Source of the DNA: Betaproteobacteria bacterium GR16-43
GTDB taxonomy: Bacteria; Pseudomonadota; Gammaproteobacteria; Burkholderiales; Usitatibacteraceae
DNA: 64,000 nucleotides
Direction of reading: 5' to 3'
Assembly (NCBI GenBank): GCA_001953215.1
Contig: CP019169.1
Span: forward strand, 868,001-932,000
Positions 16,422 to 25,813 of the stretch are shown here, piece by piece. Both the position numbers and the translations under genes were made by a program. The notes below the pieces were generated by a model. The model did no database searches, was not told the origin of the DNA, and saw only the letters and a list, made by a program, of their open reading frames with translations. Positions within the stretch are counted from its first letter, which is position 1; each line of letters starts with the position of its first letter.

Positions 16422-17566
16422 GCCTTCTCGCCCAGCAACCGGTCGCTGAAGAGCCCGAGGTGGTGCTCGGCGTCGCCGAACGTCGCGTTCAGGATCGCGA
16501 GCCGCTTGAACCAGTGGCTCACGATGAGTTCGTCGGTGACGCCGATGCCGCCGTGCAATTGCACCGCCTGCTGGCCCACGTAGCGCGCGCCCTGGCCGAT
16601 GTGCGCCTTCGCGGCACTCACCATGCGGCGGCGCTGGGCCTGGTCGGGGTGGTTCGCGCCCGCGGCCGCGACGATCGCCATCGAGCGCGTCTCCACGGCG
16701 CGGATCGTCATGTCGACCATGCGGTGCTGCAGCGCCTGGAAGCGGCCGATGGGCTGGCCGAATTGCTGCCGGGTCTTCAGGTATTCGAGCGTGGCTTCGT
16801 TCAGCGCGTCGATGATGCCGAGCGCTTCGGCACAGAGTGCGGCGATGCCGCGATCGACCGTGCGCTCGAGGATCGGAAACGCGCCGTCCGCCGCGCCGAC
16901 GAGCGAATCCGCGCCGACGGCGACACCCGACAGCGAGACCTCCGCGGCGCGCCCGCCATCCTGCGTCGCGTAGCCGCGCATCGAGACGCCCTTCGCCTTC
17001 GCATCGACGAGGAAGAGCGAGATGCCGCCTTCGTCCTGCGCGCCACCGGCGGTGCGTGCGGAAACCAGGATCGCATCGGCCGAGGGCGCATCGCGGACGA
17101 CGGCCTTCTTCCCGTCGAGCTTCCAGCCGGTGCCGTCGCGCTTCGCGGTCGTTTCGACGTGGGCGAGCGCGTAGCGCGAGCGGGGTTCGCCGTGCGCGAA
17201 CGCCATCAACTTCTCGCCGCCGACGATCGCCGGCAGCCAGGCTTCCTTCTGCGAGGCGCTGCCCGCGGCCGCGAGGGTTCCGCCACCCAGCACCACGGTG
17301 GAGACATAAGGTTCGACCACGAGGGCGCGCCCCAGCGCTTCCATCACGACCATCGTGTCGAAGGCGTCGCCGCCCAGGCCGCCGTCATCTTCGGGGATGG
17401 CGATGCCGAGCAATCCGAGCTCGGCCAGTTGCGCCCACGTCTCGCGCGAGAAACCTTCGGGGGATGCGGCGCGCGCGCGGCGCGATTCGAACCCGTATTC
17501 CTTGGAGAGGAACTTGCGAAGCGAATCCTGCAGCATGCCCTGCTCGGGCGTGAGGTTGAAGTCCAT
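16418..17566 (-). CDS. Acyl-CoA dehydrogenase (small partner)
   Basis: 382-aa flavin acyl-CoA dehydrogenase. MDFNLTPEQGMLQDSLRKFL sets the start. FAHGEPRSRYALAHVE occupies the flavin-binding strand, and LKTRQQFGQPIGRFQALQHR with QLHGGIGVTDE closes the C-terminal domain. The frame continues upstream inside the neighbouring dehydrogenase but without homology. It sits 2 nt after that gene, typical of the heteromeric pairs that act on unusual acyl-CoAs such as steroid or aromatic side chains. Confidence 0.9.
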   Translation of the reverse strand: MDFNLTPEQGMLQDSLRKFLSKEYGFESRRARAASPEGFSRETWAQLAELGLLGIAIPEDDGGLGGDAFDTMVVMEALGRALVVEPYVSTVVLGGGTLAAAGSASQKEAWLPAIVGGEKLMAFAHGEPRSRYALAHVETTAKRDGTGWKLDGKKAVVRDAPSADAILVSARTAGGAQDEGGISLFLVDAKAKGVSMRGYATQDGGRAAEVSLSGVAVGADSLVGAADGAFPILERTVDRGIAALCAEALGIIDALNEATLEYLKTRQQFGQPIGRFQALQHRMVDMTIRAVETRSMAIVAAAGANHPDQAQRRRMVSAAKAHIGQGARYVGQQAVQLHGGIGVTDELIVSHWFKRLAILNATFGDAEHHLGLFSDRLLGEKA

Positions 17567-17568
17567 GG

Positions 17569-18771
17569 TTACAGTCCGAGGGAGAGCTGCGCGACGATGT
17601 TCTTCTGGATCTCGTTCGACCCGCCGTAGATGGAGGTCTTGCGCATGTTGAAGTAGTGGCCCGAGAGCGGCGCCGCGTAGTCGGCGCCCACGCCTTCGCC
17701 CGTCCAGCCGGCATCGAGCGCTTCGGGAACGTACGGGATGCCGTAGACGCCCACGGCCTGCATCATCAATTCGGAGAGCGCCTGCTGGATCTCGGTGCCG
17801 CGCACCTTGAGGATCGAAGCCTCCGGCCCCGGCGCCCGCTTGCCTTCGCCTTCGGCCGAGAGCACGCGCAGGTTCGTGAACTCGAGCGCCATCAGGTCGA
17901 TCTCGACTTGCGCGATGCGGTCGCGGAAGCGCGTGTCCTCGATCAGGGGACGCCCGCCGCCGCCGGGTTCCATGCGCGCGATCTCCTTCAGCCGCTTCAG
18001 CTCGCGCTTGCACGCGCCCACGCCCGCGATGCCGGTGCGCTCGTGGCCCAGCAGGAATTTCGCGCACGTCCAGCCCTTGTTCTCTTCGCCGACCAGGTTC
18101 GCGACGGGCACCTTCACGTCCTCGAACCACACTTCATTGATCTCGTGCTCGCCATCCAGCATGCGGATCGGGCGCACGGTGATCCCCGGCGTCTTCATGT
18201 CCACGAGCAGGAACGAGATGCCTTCCTGCGGGCGGCCTTCGGTGGCGGTGCGCGCGAGCACGAAGATCCAGTCGGCGAACTGCCCCAACGTGTTCCAGGT
18301 CTTCTGGCCGTTGACGATGTAGTGGTCGCCGCGGCGGACGGCTTTCGTCTTCAGCGACGCGAGGTCCGAGCCCGCGCCCGGCTCCGAATAGCCCTGGCAC
18401 CACCAGTCCTCGCCGGAGAGGATGCGCGGCAGGAAGTGCTGCTTCTGCGCGGCGTTGCCGAACCGCATGATCACCGGCGCCACCATCTTCACGCCGAACG
18501 GCAGGATGCGCGGCGCTCCGGCGGCGGCGCATTCCTCGTCGAAGATCTGCTGCTGCACGGCGGTCCAGCCGGGGCCGCCGAACTCCGTCGGCCAGCCCGG
18601 AGCGACCCAGCCCTGTTTCGCGAGCGTGCGATGCCAGCGCATGTAGTCTTCGCGACCGAGGCGCTTGCCTCCGTGCACCTTGGCGGAGATTTCCGCGGGC
18701 AGGCTTTTCGCGATGTAGGCGTGCACTTCCTGGCGGAACGCCTGTTCTGCGGCAGTGAATTCGAGGTCCAT
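17569..18771 (-). CDS. Acyl-CoA dehydrogenase (large partner)
   Basis: 400 aa starting MDLEFTAAEQAFRQEVHAYI. WWCQGYSEPGAGSDLASLKTK is the flavin motif, QKTWNTLGQFADWIFVLART the substrate region, and YGGSNEIQKNIVAQLSLGL the C-terminus with a family GGSxEI. It heads the minus-strand operon. The start is 95 bp from the divergent ABC-importer gene, and a 15-bp palindrome sits just in front. Confidence 0.92.
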   Translation of the reverse strand: MDLEFTAAEQAFRQEVHAYIAKSLPAEISAKVHGGKRLGREDYMRWHRTLAKQGWVAPGWPTEFGGPGWTAVQQQIFDEECAAAGAPRILPFGVKMVAPVIMRFGNAAQKQHFLPRILSGEDWWCQGYSEPGAGSDLASLKTKAVRRGDHYIVNGQKTWNTLGQFADWIFVLARTATEGRPQEGISFLLVDMKTPGITVRPIRMLDGEHEINEVWFEDVKVPVANLVGEENKGWTCAKFLLGHERTGIAGVGACKRELKRLKEIARMEPGGGGRPLIEDTRFRDRIAQVEIDLMALEFTNLRVLSAEGEGKRAPGPEASILKVRGTEIQQALSELMMQAVGVYGIPYVPEALDAGWTGEGVGADYAAPLSGHYFNMRKTSIYGGSNEIQKNIVAQLSLGL

Positions 18772-18779
18772 GGCGGTTG

Positions 18780-18794
18780 TTCCGCGAAGCGGAA
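18780..18794. promoter_or_regulatory. Candidate IclR-type operator
   Basis: TTCCGCGAAGCGGAA is a perfect palindrome (6-bp arms, 3-bp centre) in the 95-bp divergent promoter region. IclR-family operators are commonly 15-bp palindromes with TTCC/GGAA ends. The operon reading left encodes an IclR regulator as its last gene. The site is 8 nt upstream of the dehydrogenase start, so binding would block that transcript and perhaps the importer. The assignment is inferred. Confidence 0.5.
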
Positions 18795-18866
18795 TGTTGT
18801 TCTGCGATCGATTGCGGGAGCTTATATCGGGCGCTATGCTTCGCGCAAAGACCAACGAGGAGAGAC

Positions 18867-20105
18867 ATGGCTACCCGCAAACTGCTGGGGGCGATGCTGG
18901 CGGCTTTCGCCCTTGCATCCCCGACCCTCGCAAACGCCCAGGTCCGCATCGCCTACATCGACCCGCTCTCCGGCGCGATGGGCGCCACGGGCGAGCACGG
19001 CCTTCGCGAGCTCGAATTCGCCGTCGAGGCGATCAACGCGAAAGGCGGCGTGCTCGGCCAGAAGCTGGTCGTCGTGCCGATGGACAACAAGCTCTCCGCG
19101 CAGGAGAGCCTGATCCTGCTGAAGAGCGCGATCGACCAGGGCATCCGCTACATCTCGCAGGGCAACGGCTCCTCGGTCGCCGGCGCGCTGATCGACGCGA
19201 TCAACAAGCACAACGAACGCGAGCCGGCGAAGTCGATCGTCTTCCTCAATTACGCGGCGGTCGATCCGGACTTCACCAACGACAAGTGCAGCTTCTGGCA
19301 CTTCCGCTTCGACGCCAACACCGACATGAAGATGGCGGCGCTGACGGACTATTTGAAGGGCCAGAAGAAGGTCTCGAAGGTCTACCTGCTGAACCAGGAC
19401 TACTCGCACGGCCACCAGGTCTCGAAGGTCGCCAAGGCGATGCTCGCCGAGAAGCGCCCCGACGTGAAGGTGGTCGGCGACGAGCTGCACCCGCTCGCGC
19501 GCGTGAAGGACTTCGCGCCCTACATCGCGAAGGTCCAGGCTTCGGGCGCGGACACGGTGATCACGGGCAACTGGGGCACGGACCTCTCGCTGCTGGTGAA
19601 GGCCGCGAAGGACGCGAACCTCAAGGCCGACTTCTACACGTACTACGGCGGCACCGTGGGCGTGCCTCCCGCGATGGGCGACGCGGGCATCGACCGCGTG
19701 AAGGTCGTGAGCTACTGGAGCGCCAACTCCGCGAACGCCGCGGGCCAGGCGGTGCAGGACGCCTACCGCAAGAAGTACGGCGCCGACCAGGATCCGTATT
19801 CGCAATCGATCCGCATCTCGGCCGAATTCCTGGTGCGGGCGATGGAGAAGGCGAAGAGCACCGACCCGGTCGCGGTGGCGAAAGCGATGGAAGCGATGAA
19901 GATCGACGGCCCGTTCGGCGAGATCACGATGCGCGCCGAGGACCACCAGATCATCCAGCCGATGTTCATCGCCACCTTCGTGAAGGGCGGGGGGGCGTTG
20001 AAGTACAGCGCCGACGGCACCAACGACTACGCCTTCCGGGCGGATGCGCGCGTCGAGGCGGCCGCGGCGGCACGGCCCACGACCTGCAAGATGAAACGGC
20101 CGTAA
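18867..20105 (+). CDS. ABC transporter substrate-binding protein (branched-chain amino-acid type)
   Basis: 412-aa periplasmic binding protein. The signal peptide MATRKLLGAMLAAFALASPT ends near ANAQ, and the mature part begins VRIAYIDPLSGAMGATGEHG, typical of the Leu/Ile/Val-binding superfamily. Start ATG 18867 follows AGGAGAGAC. It heads the five-gene importer operon. The neighbours suggest the cargo may be an organic acid fed into acyl-CoA breakdown rather than an amino acid. Confidence 0.9.
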   Translation: MATRKLLGAMLAAFALASPTLANAQVRIAYIDPLSGAMGATGEHGLRELEFAVEAINAKGGVLGQKLVVVPMDNKLSAQESLILLKSAIDQGIRYISQGNGSSVAGALIDAINKHNEREPAKSIVFLNYAAVDPDFTNDKCSFWHFRFDANTDMKMAALTDYLKGQKKVSKVYLLNQDYSHGHQVSKVAKAMLAEKRPDVKVVGDELHPLARVKDFAPYIAKVQASGADTVITGNWGTDLSLLVKAAKDANLKADFYTYYGGTVGVPPAMGDAGIDRVKVVSYWSANSANAAGQAVQDAYRKKYGADQDPYSQSIRISAEFLVRAMEKAKSTDPVAVAKAMEAMKIDGPFGEITMRAEDHQIIQPMFIATFVKGGGALKYSADGTNDYAFRADARVEAAAAARPTTCKMKRP

Positions 20106-20109
20106 GCCG

Positions 20110-21006
20110 TTGGAGCTGTTCTTCACCTCGCTGCTGAACGGAGTGACCTACGGGTTGCTCCTGTTCATGCTGTCCTCGGGGCTCACGCTCATCTTCAGCA
20201 TGATGGGCGTGCTCAACTTCGCGCACGCGAGCTTCTACATGCTGGGCGCGTACTTCGGCTACGTGATCAGCTCGTACGTGGGGTTCTATCCGGCGCTGCT
20301 GCTGGCGCCCCTCGCCGTGGGCGCGATCGGCGCGCTGATCGAGCGCTACGGCATGCGAAGGGCGCACGCCTCGGGCCATCTCGCGGAGCTGCTCTTCACC
20401 TTCGGCCTCGCGTTCCTCATCGAGGAGGTCGTGCACCTCGTGTGGGGGAAATCTCCCGTGCCCTACCGCGTGCCGCCTTCGCTCGACGGCCCGCTCTTCA
20501 CGCTGTTCTCGGCCACGTTCCCCACCTACAAGGCCTTCATGATGGCGGTGTCGGTCGGGATGCTCGCCGCGCTCTATGCCCTGCTCACGCGCACGCGCGT
20601 GGGGCTGCTGGTGCAAGCGGCCCTCAGCAAGCCGGACATGGTGGAAGCGCTGGGCCACAACGTGCCGCGCCTCTTCATGCTCGTGTTCGGCGGCGGTGTC
20701 GGATTGGCCGCGCTCGCGGGCGTGATCGGCGGCAACGCGTTCGTCACCGAGCCGGGCATGGCCGCGGCGGTGGGTTCGATCGTGTTCGTGGTGGTCGTGG
20801 TCGGCGGGCTGGGTTCGATCACCGGAGCGTTCGTGGCATCGCTCGCGATCGGCATCCTGCAGACGTTCGCGGTGGCGGTGGACTACAAGCTGCCGTTCTT
20901 CGATCGCGTGACCGTTTCGCAGACCGCACCCGTGCTGCCCTACCTCATCATGGTGCTCATGCTGATCGCGCGGCCGCGCGGGCTCATGGGCACGCGCGAA
21001 ACATGA
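20110..21006 (+). CDS. Branched-chain amino-acid-type ABC permease, LivH-like
   Basis: 298-aa inner-membrane permease with about eight hydrophobic segments. FTSLLNGVTYGLLLFMLSSG at the N-terminus, and LGHNVPRLFMLVFGGGVGLA with VVVVGGLGSITGAFV further on, are LivH hallmarks. It starts with TTG 4 nt after the binding-protein stop and overlaps the next permease as ATGA. Confidence 0.9.
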   Translation: MELFFTSLLNGVTYGLLLFMLSSGLTLIFSMMGVLNFAHASFYMLGAYFGYVISSYVGFYPALLLAPLAVGAIGALIERYGMRRAHASGHLAELLFTFGLAFLIEEVVHLVWGKSPVPYRVPPSLDGPLFTLFSATFPTYKAFMMAVSVGMLAALYALLTRTRVGLLVQAALSKPDMVEALGHNVPRLFMLVFGGGVGLAALAGVIGGNAFVTEPGMAAAVGSIVFVVVVVGGLGSITGAFVASLAIGILQTFAVAVDYKLPFFDRVTVSQTAPVLPYLIMVLMLIARPRGLMGTRET

Positions 21007-22181
21007 CGCGCTCCCGCCTGGCGCTCTGGGCCGTCACGCTCCTCGTGCTGGTGGTGGCCCCGCTCGTCTTCAGCAAGGGCTTCGCGCTCTCGCTGCTCTG
21101 CCAGATGGGCATCCTCGTGGTGTTCGCGCTCTCGTACAACATGCTGCTCGGCCAGACGGGGCTGCTGTCCTTCGGCCACGCGGTGTACTACGGCCTGGGC
21201 GCGCTCTTTGCGATCCACGTGCTGAACCTGAACAAGGTGCCCACGCCGTTCATCCCGCTCGTGGGCGGGCTGGCCGGGCTCGCGTTCGGCCTCGTGTTCG
21301 GCTACATCACCACGCGCCGCGCCGGCACGACGTTCGCGATGATCACGCTGGGCGTCGGCGAAATGGTCGCCGCGAGCTCGCTCATGTTTCCCGCGTTCTT
21401 CGGCGGCGAAGCGGGCATCTCGGGCAACCGTTCGCAGGAGCCGTTCTTCGGGCTCACGTTCGGCCCGCAGATCCAGGTGTACTACCTGATCGCCGCGTGG
21501 CTGGTGATCTGCGTGGTCGCGATGCACGCCCTCACGCGCACGCCGCTCGGCCGCATGGCGAACGCGGTGCGGGACAACCCCGAGCGCGCGCAATTCGTGG
21601 GCTACGATCCGCAGCGCGTGCGCTTCCTCATGGTCGCGCTTTCGGGTTTCTTCGCGGGCGTGGCCGGCGGGCTCGCCACGCTGAACTACGAGATCGTCTC
21701 GGCCGAATCGCTCTCGGCGCTCACCTCCGGCATGGTGCTGCTCGCCACGTTCGTGGGCGGCGTCGGTTTCTTCGCCGGGCCGATCCTGGGCGCCATCGTG
21801 ATCACGCTCATGTCCACGGTGCTCGCGGGCTACACGAAAGCGTGGCCGTTCTACTTCGGGCTGCTCTTCCTCTCGACGGTGCTCTTCGTGCCCGGCGGGC
21901 TCACCGGCGTGGTCGTGCTGCAGAAGCGGCTCTGGGATGCGGGCCTGCTTTCGCGCGTGGCGCCGGTGTACGTGCGCATGGCGGTGCCGGGCCTCGTGTT
22001 CGTGGGCGGGGCCGTCGTCGCGGTCGAGATGGCGTATCGCGGCGTCCGCTTGCCGGGCGCGTGGCTGGGCACGTTCGCGGCGATGGCCGTGGGCCTGCTC
22101 GCGGCGCGCTGGCTTTGGCGCCGCGAATCCGACCGCTGGGCCGCAGCCCTCGAAGCGCTCGCCGGAAAGGCCGCGCCGTGA
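21003..22181 (+). CDS. Branched-chain amino-acid-type ABC permease, LivM-like
   Basis: 392-aa permease. YNMLLGQTGLLSFGHAVYYG, GRMANAVRDNPERAQFVGYD and FVGGVGFFAGPILGAIV are LivM motifs. The C-terminus has two extra hydrophobic stretches after ~residue 315 (MAVPGLVFVGGAVVAVEMAY onward), somewhat longer than the basic family. It overlaps livH by ATGA and livG by GTGA. Confidence 0.9.
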   Translation: MTRSRLALWAVTLLVLVVAPLVFSKGFALSLLCQMGILVVFALSYNMLLGQTGLLSFGHAVYYGLGALFAIHVLNLNKVPTPFIPLVGGLAGLAFGLVFGYITTRRAGTTFAMITLGVGEMVAASSLMFPAFFGGEAGISGNRSQEPFFGLTFGPQIQVYYLIAAWLVICVVAMHALTRTPLGRMANAVRDNPERAQFVGYDPQRVRFLMVALSGFFAGVAGGLATLNYEIVSAESLSALTSGMVLLATFVGGVGFFAGPILGAIVITLMSTVLAGYTKAWPFYFGLLFLSTVLFVPGGLTGVVVLQKRLWDAGLLSRVAPVYVRMAVPGLVFVGGAVVAVEMAYRGVRLPGAWLGTFAAMAVGLLAARWLWRRESDRWAAALEALAGKAAP

Positions 22182-22930
22182 CAGCCGCCTTGGCCCTCAC
22201 GGGCGTGCGCAAGCGCTTCGGCGCGACCGAGATCGTGCGCGGCGTGGACCTCGAAGTGCGCGCGGGCGAGCGCCACGCGATCATCGGGCCGAACGGCGCG
22301 GGCAAGTCGGTGCTGTTCAACCTCATCACCGCGCGCTTCGCACCCACCGAGGGCAAGATCGCGCTGAACGGAGGCGAGATCACGGGCCGCAAGCCCCACG
22401 AGATCAATCGCCTCGGTCTTTCGCGCAGCTTCCAGGTGACGAACCTCTTCCACCGCATGACCGTGTTCGAGAACGTGCGCTGCGCGGTGCTCTGGTCGCT
22501 GGGCCACGGCTACGCGTTCTGGAAATTCGTCGATCGCCTGCGCGATGCGAACGAGCGCGCGCGGGAGATCGTCGAGCGCGTGGGCCTGGCGGAACGCGCC
22601 GCGTCGCCCGCGGGAATCCTCTCCTACGCCGAACAACGCGCGCTCGAGATCGGCATCACCATCGCGGGCGACGCGAAGGTGATCCTGCTGGACGAACCCA
22701 CGGCGGGCATGAGCCGCACGGAAACCGAAGCGGCCGTGGCCCTCATCCGCAAGGTGACCGAGGGCCGCACGCTGGTGATCGTCGAGCACGACATGAGTGT
22801 GGTCTTCGGCCTGGCGGACCGCATCTCGGTGCTGGTGTACGGACAGGTCATCGCCACCGGCACGCCGGCGGAGATCCGCGCGAATGCGGCCGTGCGCGAG
22901 GCGTACCTCGGGAGCGCCGCCCATGCTTGA
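22178..22930 (+). CDS. ABC transporter ATP-binding protein, LivG-like
   Basis: 250 aa. The Walker A is GPNGAGKS, followed by VLFNLIT rather than the usual TLFN. The signature region reads ILSYAEQRALEIGITIA and Walker B is VILLDEPTAGMS. GLSRSFQVTNLFHRMTVFENV is the LivG-type Q-loop region. The signature is SYAEQ instead of LSYGEQ, a mild variant. GTG start overlapping livM; it ends 8 nt into the livF start region. Confidence 0.9.
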   Translation: MTAALALTGVRKRFGATEIVRGVDLEVRAGERHAIIGPNGAGKSVLFNLITARFAPTEGKIALNGGEITGRKPHEINRLGLSRSFQVTNLFHRMTVFENVRCAVLWSLGHGYAFWKFVDRLRDANERAREIVERVGLAERAASPAGILSYAEQRALEIGITIAGDAKVILLDEPTAGMSRTETEAAVALIRKVTEGRTLVIVEHDMSVVFGLADRISVLVYGQVIATGTPAEIRANAAVREAYLGSAAHA

Positions 22931-23615
22931 AGTGCGCGGACTGCACGCGTGGTACGGCAAGAGCCACATCCTCCAGGGCGTGGACCTCGACGTGCGCGAG
23001 GGCGAGATCGTGAGCCTGCTGGGCCGCAACGGCGTCGGCCGCTCGACGACGGTGAAGGCGATCATGGGACAGGTGAATGCACGCGGGAACGTGCGCTTCC
23101 GCGGCGAGGAATTGGTCGGCCGCAAACCCTACGAGATCGCGCGCTCCGGCGTCGGCTACGTGCCCGAGGACCGGGCGATCTTCGCCGACCTCACCGTGCG
23201 GCAGAACCTGGCACTCGGCCGCAAGGCGAAGGCGGCTTCGAAGTTCGACGAGGCCGAGGCCTTCGAACTCTTTCCGCGCCTGCGCGAGCGCGCCGACGTC
23301 GCCGCGGGCGTGCTCTCCGGCGGCGAGCAGCAGATGCTCACGTTGTGCCGTACGCTGATGGGCGACCCGAAGCTCGTGATGATCGACGAGCCCACCGAAG
23401 GCCTGGCGCCGATGATCGTGGCGCTCGTCGCGCAGTTCCTCGACCAGGTGCGCAAGCGCGGCATCCCGATCCTGCTGGTGGAGCAGAAGCTCGACATCGC
23501 CCTCGAGCTTTCCGAGCGCGTCTACGTGCTCGGGCATGGGAAGGTTGTTTTCGAGGGCACGCCCGCGGAGTTGCGGGCGCGTCCGGAAATTCGCAAGGAA
23601 TGGTTGGAGGTCTAG
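22923..23615 (+). CDS. ABC transporter ATP-binding protein, LivF-like, with Walker A Lys replaced by Arg
   Basis: 230 aa. LHAWYGKSHILQGVDLDV and VGYVPEDRAIFADLTVRQNL are LivF signatures. The signature motif is LSGGEQQM and Walker B is VMIDEPTEGLAP. The P-loop reads GRNGVGRSTT, so the invariant Lys is Arg40 (codon CGC at 23040-23042). All other nucleotide-binding motifs are intact. ATG 22923 overlaps livG by 8 nt. A palindromic element follows the stop. Confidence 0.9.
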   Translation: MLEVRGLHAWYGKSHILQGVDLDVREGEIVSLLGRNGVGRSTTVKAIMGQVNARGNVRFRGEELVGRKPYEIARSGVGYVPEDRAIFADLTVRQNLALGRKAKAASKFDEAEAFELFPRLRERADVAAGVLSGGEQQMLTLCRTLMGDPKLVMIDEPTEGLAPMIVALVAQFLDQVRKRGIPILLVEQKLDIALELSERVYVLGHGKVVFEGTPAELRARPEIRKEWLEV

Positions 23616-23620
23616 GTCAT

Positions 23621-23690
23621 TGAATAAAGGGGTCAGACTCCTTTATTGATGCTTGCTTTGTTCAATAAAGGAGTCTGACCCCTTTATTCA
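23621..23690. repeat. Palindromic element D (GGGGTCAG family, subtype 3)
   Basis: Two perfect 29-nt arms, 23621-23649 and 23662-23690, with a 12-nt loop. Each arm contains AATAAAGGGGTCAGACTCC. It lies between the livF stop and the next gene, both on the plus strand, and can fold as a long hairpin behind the importer operon. Confidence 0.9.
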
Positions 23691-23711
23691 GTGATTTTTC
23701 CGGGAGGCATT

Positions 23712-25808
23712 GTGGACACGAAGAGCAACACAGCACGGTACGAAACGAAGGGCAACATCGCCCTCATCACCTTCGACAACCCGCCGGTGAACGGCCTGGG
23801 CTATCCGGTGCGCAGCGCCGTCGTGGCCGGCATCGAGCGCGCGCTGTCCGATCCCGCGATCCAGGCGATCGTCGTCACCGGCGCCGGCAAGGCGTTTTCC
23901 GGCGGCGCCGACATCAAGGAGTTCGGCACGCCGAAGGCTGCGGCCGAGCCCACGCTGCACACGATGATCCGCGTGGCGGAGAGTTCGACGAAGCCCGTGA
24001 TCGCCGCGATCCACACCGTGTGCATGGGCGGCGGGCTCGAGTTCTCGCTCGCGTGCCACTTCCGCGTCGCGGCCCCCGGAGCGCAGATCGCGCTGCCGGA
24101 AGTGAAGCTGGGCCTCGTGCCCGGCGCCGGCGGCACGCAGCGCCTGCCGCGGGCCGTGGGCCTCGAGACCGCGTTGAACATGATCGTGTCGGGCAATCCC
24201 GTTCCTTCCGAGTCGCTGAAAGGAACGGCGCTCTTCGACGAGATCATCGAGGGCGATTTCGCGGCCGGTGCGCTCGCCTTCGCCGCGAAGGTCGTCGCCG
24301 AGAAACGCCCGATGAAGAAAGTGCGCGACCTCAAGGTGAACCCGATGAACGCCGAAGCGTTCCTCGATTTTGCGCTCAATACGGTGAAGACGGTCGCCAA
24401 GAACTTCCCGGCGCCCGCGAAGTGCGTGGAAGCGATCGCCGCTTCCGTCGACAAGCCGTTCGAGGAAGGCCTCAAGATCGAACGCGACATTTTCCTGGCC
24501 CTCATGCAGTCGCCGGAATCGCGCGCGCTGCGCCACGCGTTCTTCGCCGAGCGCGCCGCCTCGAAGATCCCCGACATCCCCGAAGACACGAAGCCGCGCA
24601 AGATCGACAAGGTCGCGGTGATCGGCGCCGGCACCATGGGCGGCGGCATCACGATGAACTTCCTCAACGCCGGCATCCCGGTCACGATCCTCGAGACGAA
24701 GCAGGAAGCGCTCGACAAGGGTCTCGCCACCATCCGCAAGAACTACGAGGGCACGGTGAAGAAGGGCCGGCTCACGGCGGAGAAGATGGAGCAGCGCATG
24801 GCGCTCCTCAAGCCCACGCTCTCCTACGACGACCTGAAGGACGCCGACCTCATCATCGAGGCTGTGTTCGAGGAGATCGGCGTGAAGGAGCAGGTGTTCA
24901 ACAAGCTGGACGCCGTCGCCAAGCCCGGCGCCATCCTCGCTTCCAATACCTCCACGCTCGACGTCGACAAGATCGCGTCGTTCACCAAGCGCCCGCAGGA
25001 CGTCGTGGGCATGCACTTCTTCAGCCCCGCCAACGTGATGAAGCTGCTCGAGGTCGTCCGCGGCAAGAAGAGCGCGCCCGACGTGATGGCCACCGTGATG
25101 GGCATCGGCAAGAAGATCAAGAAGACCGCCGTGGTCTCGGGCGTGTGCGACGGCTTCATCGGCAACCGCATGCTCAAGTACTACGGCCGCATGGCCAACG
25201 AGCTGGTGGAGGAAGGCGCCTCGCCCCAGCAAGTGGACCGCGCGATGGAGAAGTTCGGCATGGCGATGGGTCCGTTCCGCGTGGCCGACCTCGCCGGCAA
25301 CGACATCGGCTTCGCCATCCGCAAACGCCTCTACGCCGAGGACCCGAAGGCGAAGAAGCTGCCGATCGCCGACAGGATCTGCGAGATGGGCCGCTTCGGC
25401 CAGAAGACCGGCGCGGGCTGGTACCGCTACGAGCCGGGCCAACGCGCGGCGATCCCCGATCCCGTCGTGGACAAGGTGATCGAGGAAGTGCGTAAGGCCA
25501 ACGGCGTCACGCCCCGCAAGATCGGCGACGATGAAATCATTGAAAGGTGCGTCTACGCGCTCGTGAACGAAGGCGCTCGCATCGTCGAGGAGGGGATCGC
25601 GGCTCGCGCTTCCGACGTGGACATGGTCTACCTCACCGGTTACGGCTTTCCGCTGTTCCGCGGCGGACCGATGCTCTATGCGGATATGGTGGGGTTGCCC
25701 AATGTCGAGCGCGCGATGCGGAAGTTCCGCGCGCAGACCGGGGATGCCTTCTGGGAACCCGCTGCCCTCCTCTCCCGCCTCGCGGCGGAAGGAAAGAGCT
25801 TCAACTGA
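23712..25808 (+). CDS. Bifunctional enoyl-CoA hydratase / 3-hydroxyacyl-CoA dehydrogenase
   Basis: 698-aa two-step beta-oxidation enzyme. Residues ~10-190 are a crotonase domain (GAGKAFSGGADIKEFG oxyanion loop, LPEVKLGLVPGAGGTQRLPR with the catalytic Glu). From ~295 comes the NAD domain (VAVIGAGTMGGGITMNFLNA), then HFFSPANVMKLLEVV and a C-terminal pair of dehydrogenase helices. The domain order and length match the FadJ/peroxisomal-type group. GTG 23712, preceded by GGGAGG, is preferred over GTG 23691, which lies at the edge of repeat D. Confidence 0.93.
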   Translation: MDTKSNTARYETKGNIALITFDNPPVNGLGYPVRSAVVAGIERALSDPAIQAIVVTGAGKAFSGGADIKEFGTPKAAAEPTLHTMIRVAESSTKPVIAAIHTVCMGGGLEFSLACHFRVAAPGAQIALPEVKLGLVPGAGGTQRLPRAVGLETALNMIVSGNPVPSESLKGTALFDEIIEGDFAAGALAFAAKVVAEKRPMKKVRDLKVNPMNAEAFLDFALNTVKTVAKNFPAPAKCVEAIAASVDKPFEEGLKIERDIFLALMQSPESRALRHAFFAERAASKIPDIPEDTKPRKIDKVAVIGAGTMGGGITMNFLNAGIPVTILETKQEALDKGLATIRKNYEGTVKKGRLTAEKMEQRMALLKPTLSYDDLKDADLIIEAVFEEIGVKEQVFNKLDAVAKPGAILASNTSTLDVDKIASFTKRPQDVVGMHFFSPANVMKLLEVVRGKKSAPDVMATVMGIGKKIKKTAVVSGVCDGFIGNRMLKYYGRMANELVEEGASPQQVDRAMEKFGMAMGPFRVADLAGNDIGFAIRKRLYAEDPKAKKLPIADRICEMGRFGQKTGAGWYRYEPGQRAAIPDPVVDKVIEEVRKANGVTPRKIGDDEIIERCVYALVNEGARIVEEGIAARASDVDMVYLTGYGFPLFRGGPMLYADMVGLPNVERAMRKFRAQTGDAFWEPAALLSRLAAEGKSFN

Positions 25809-25813
25809 CTACT

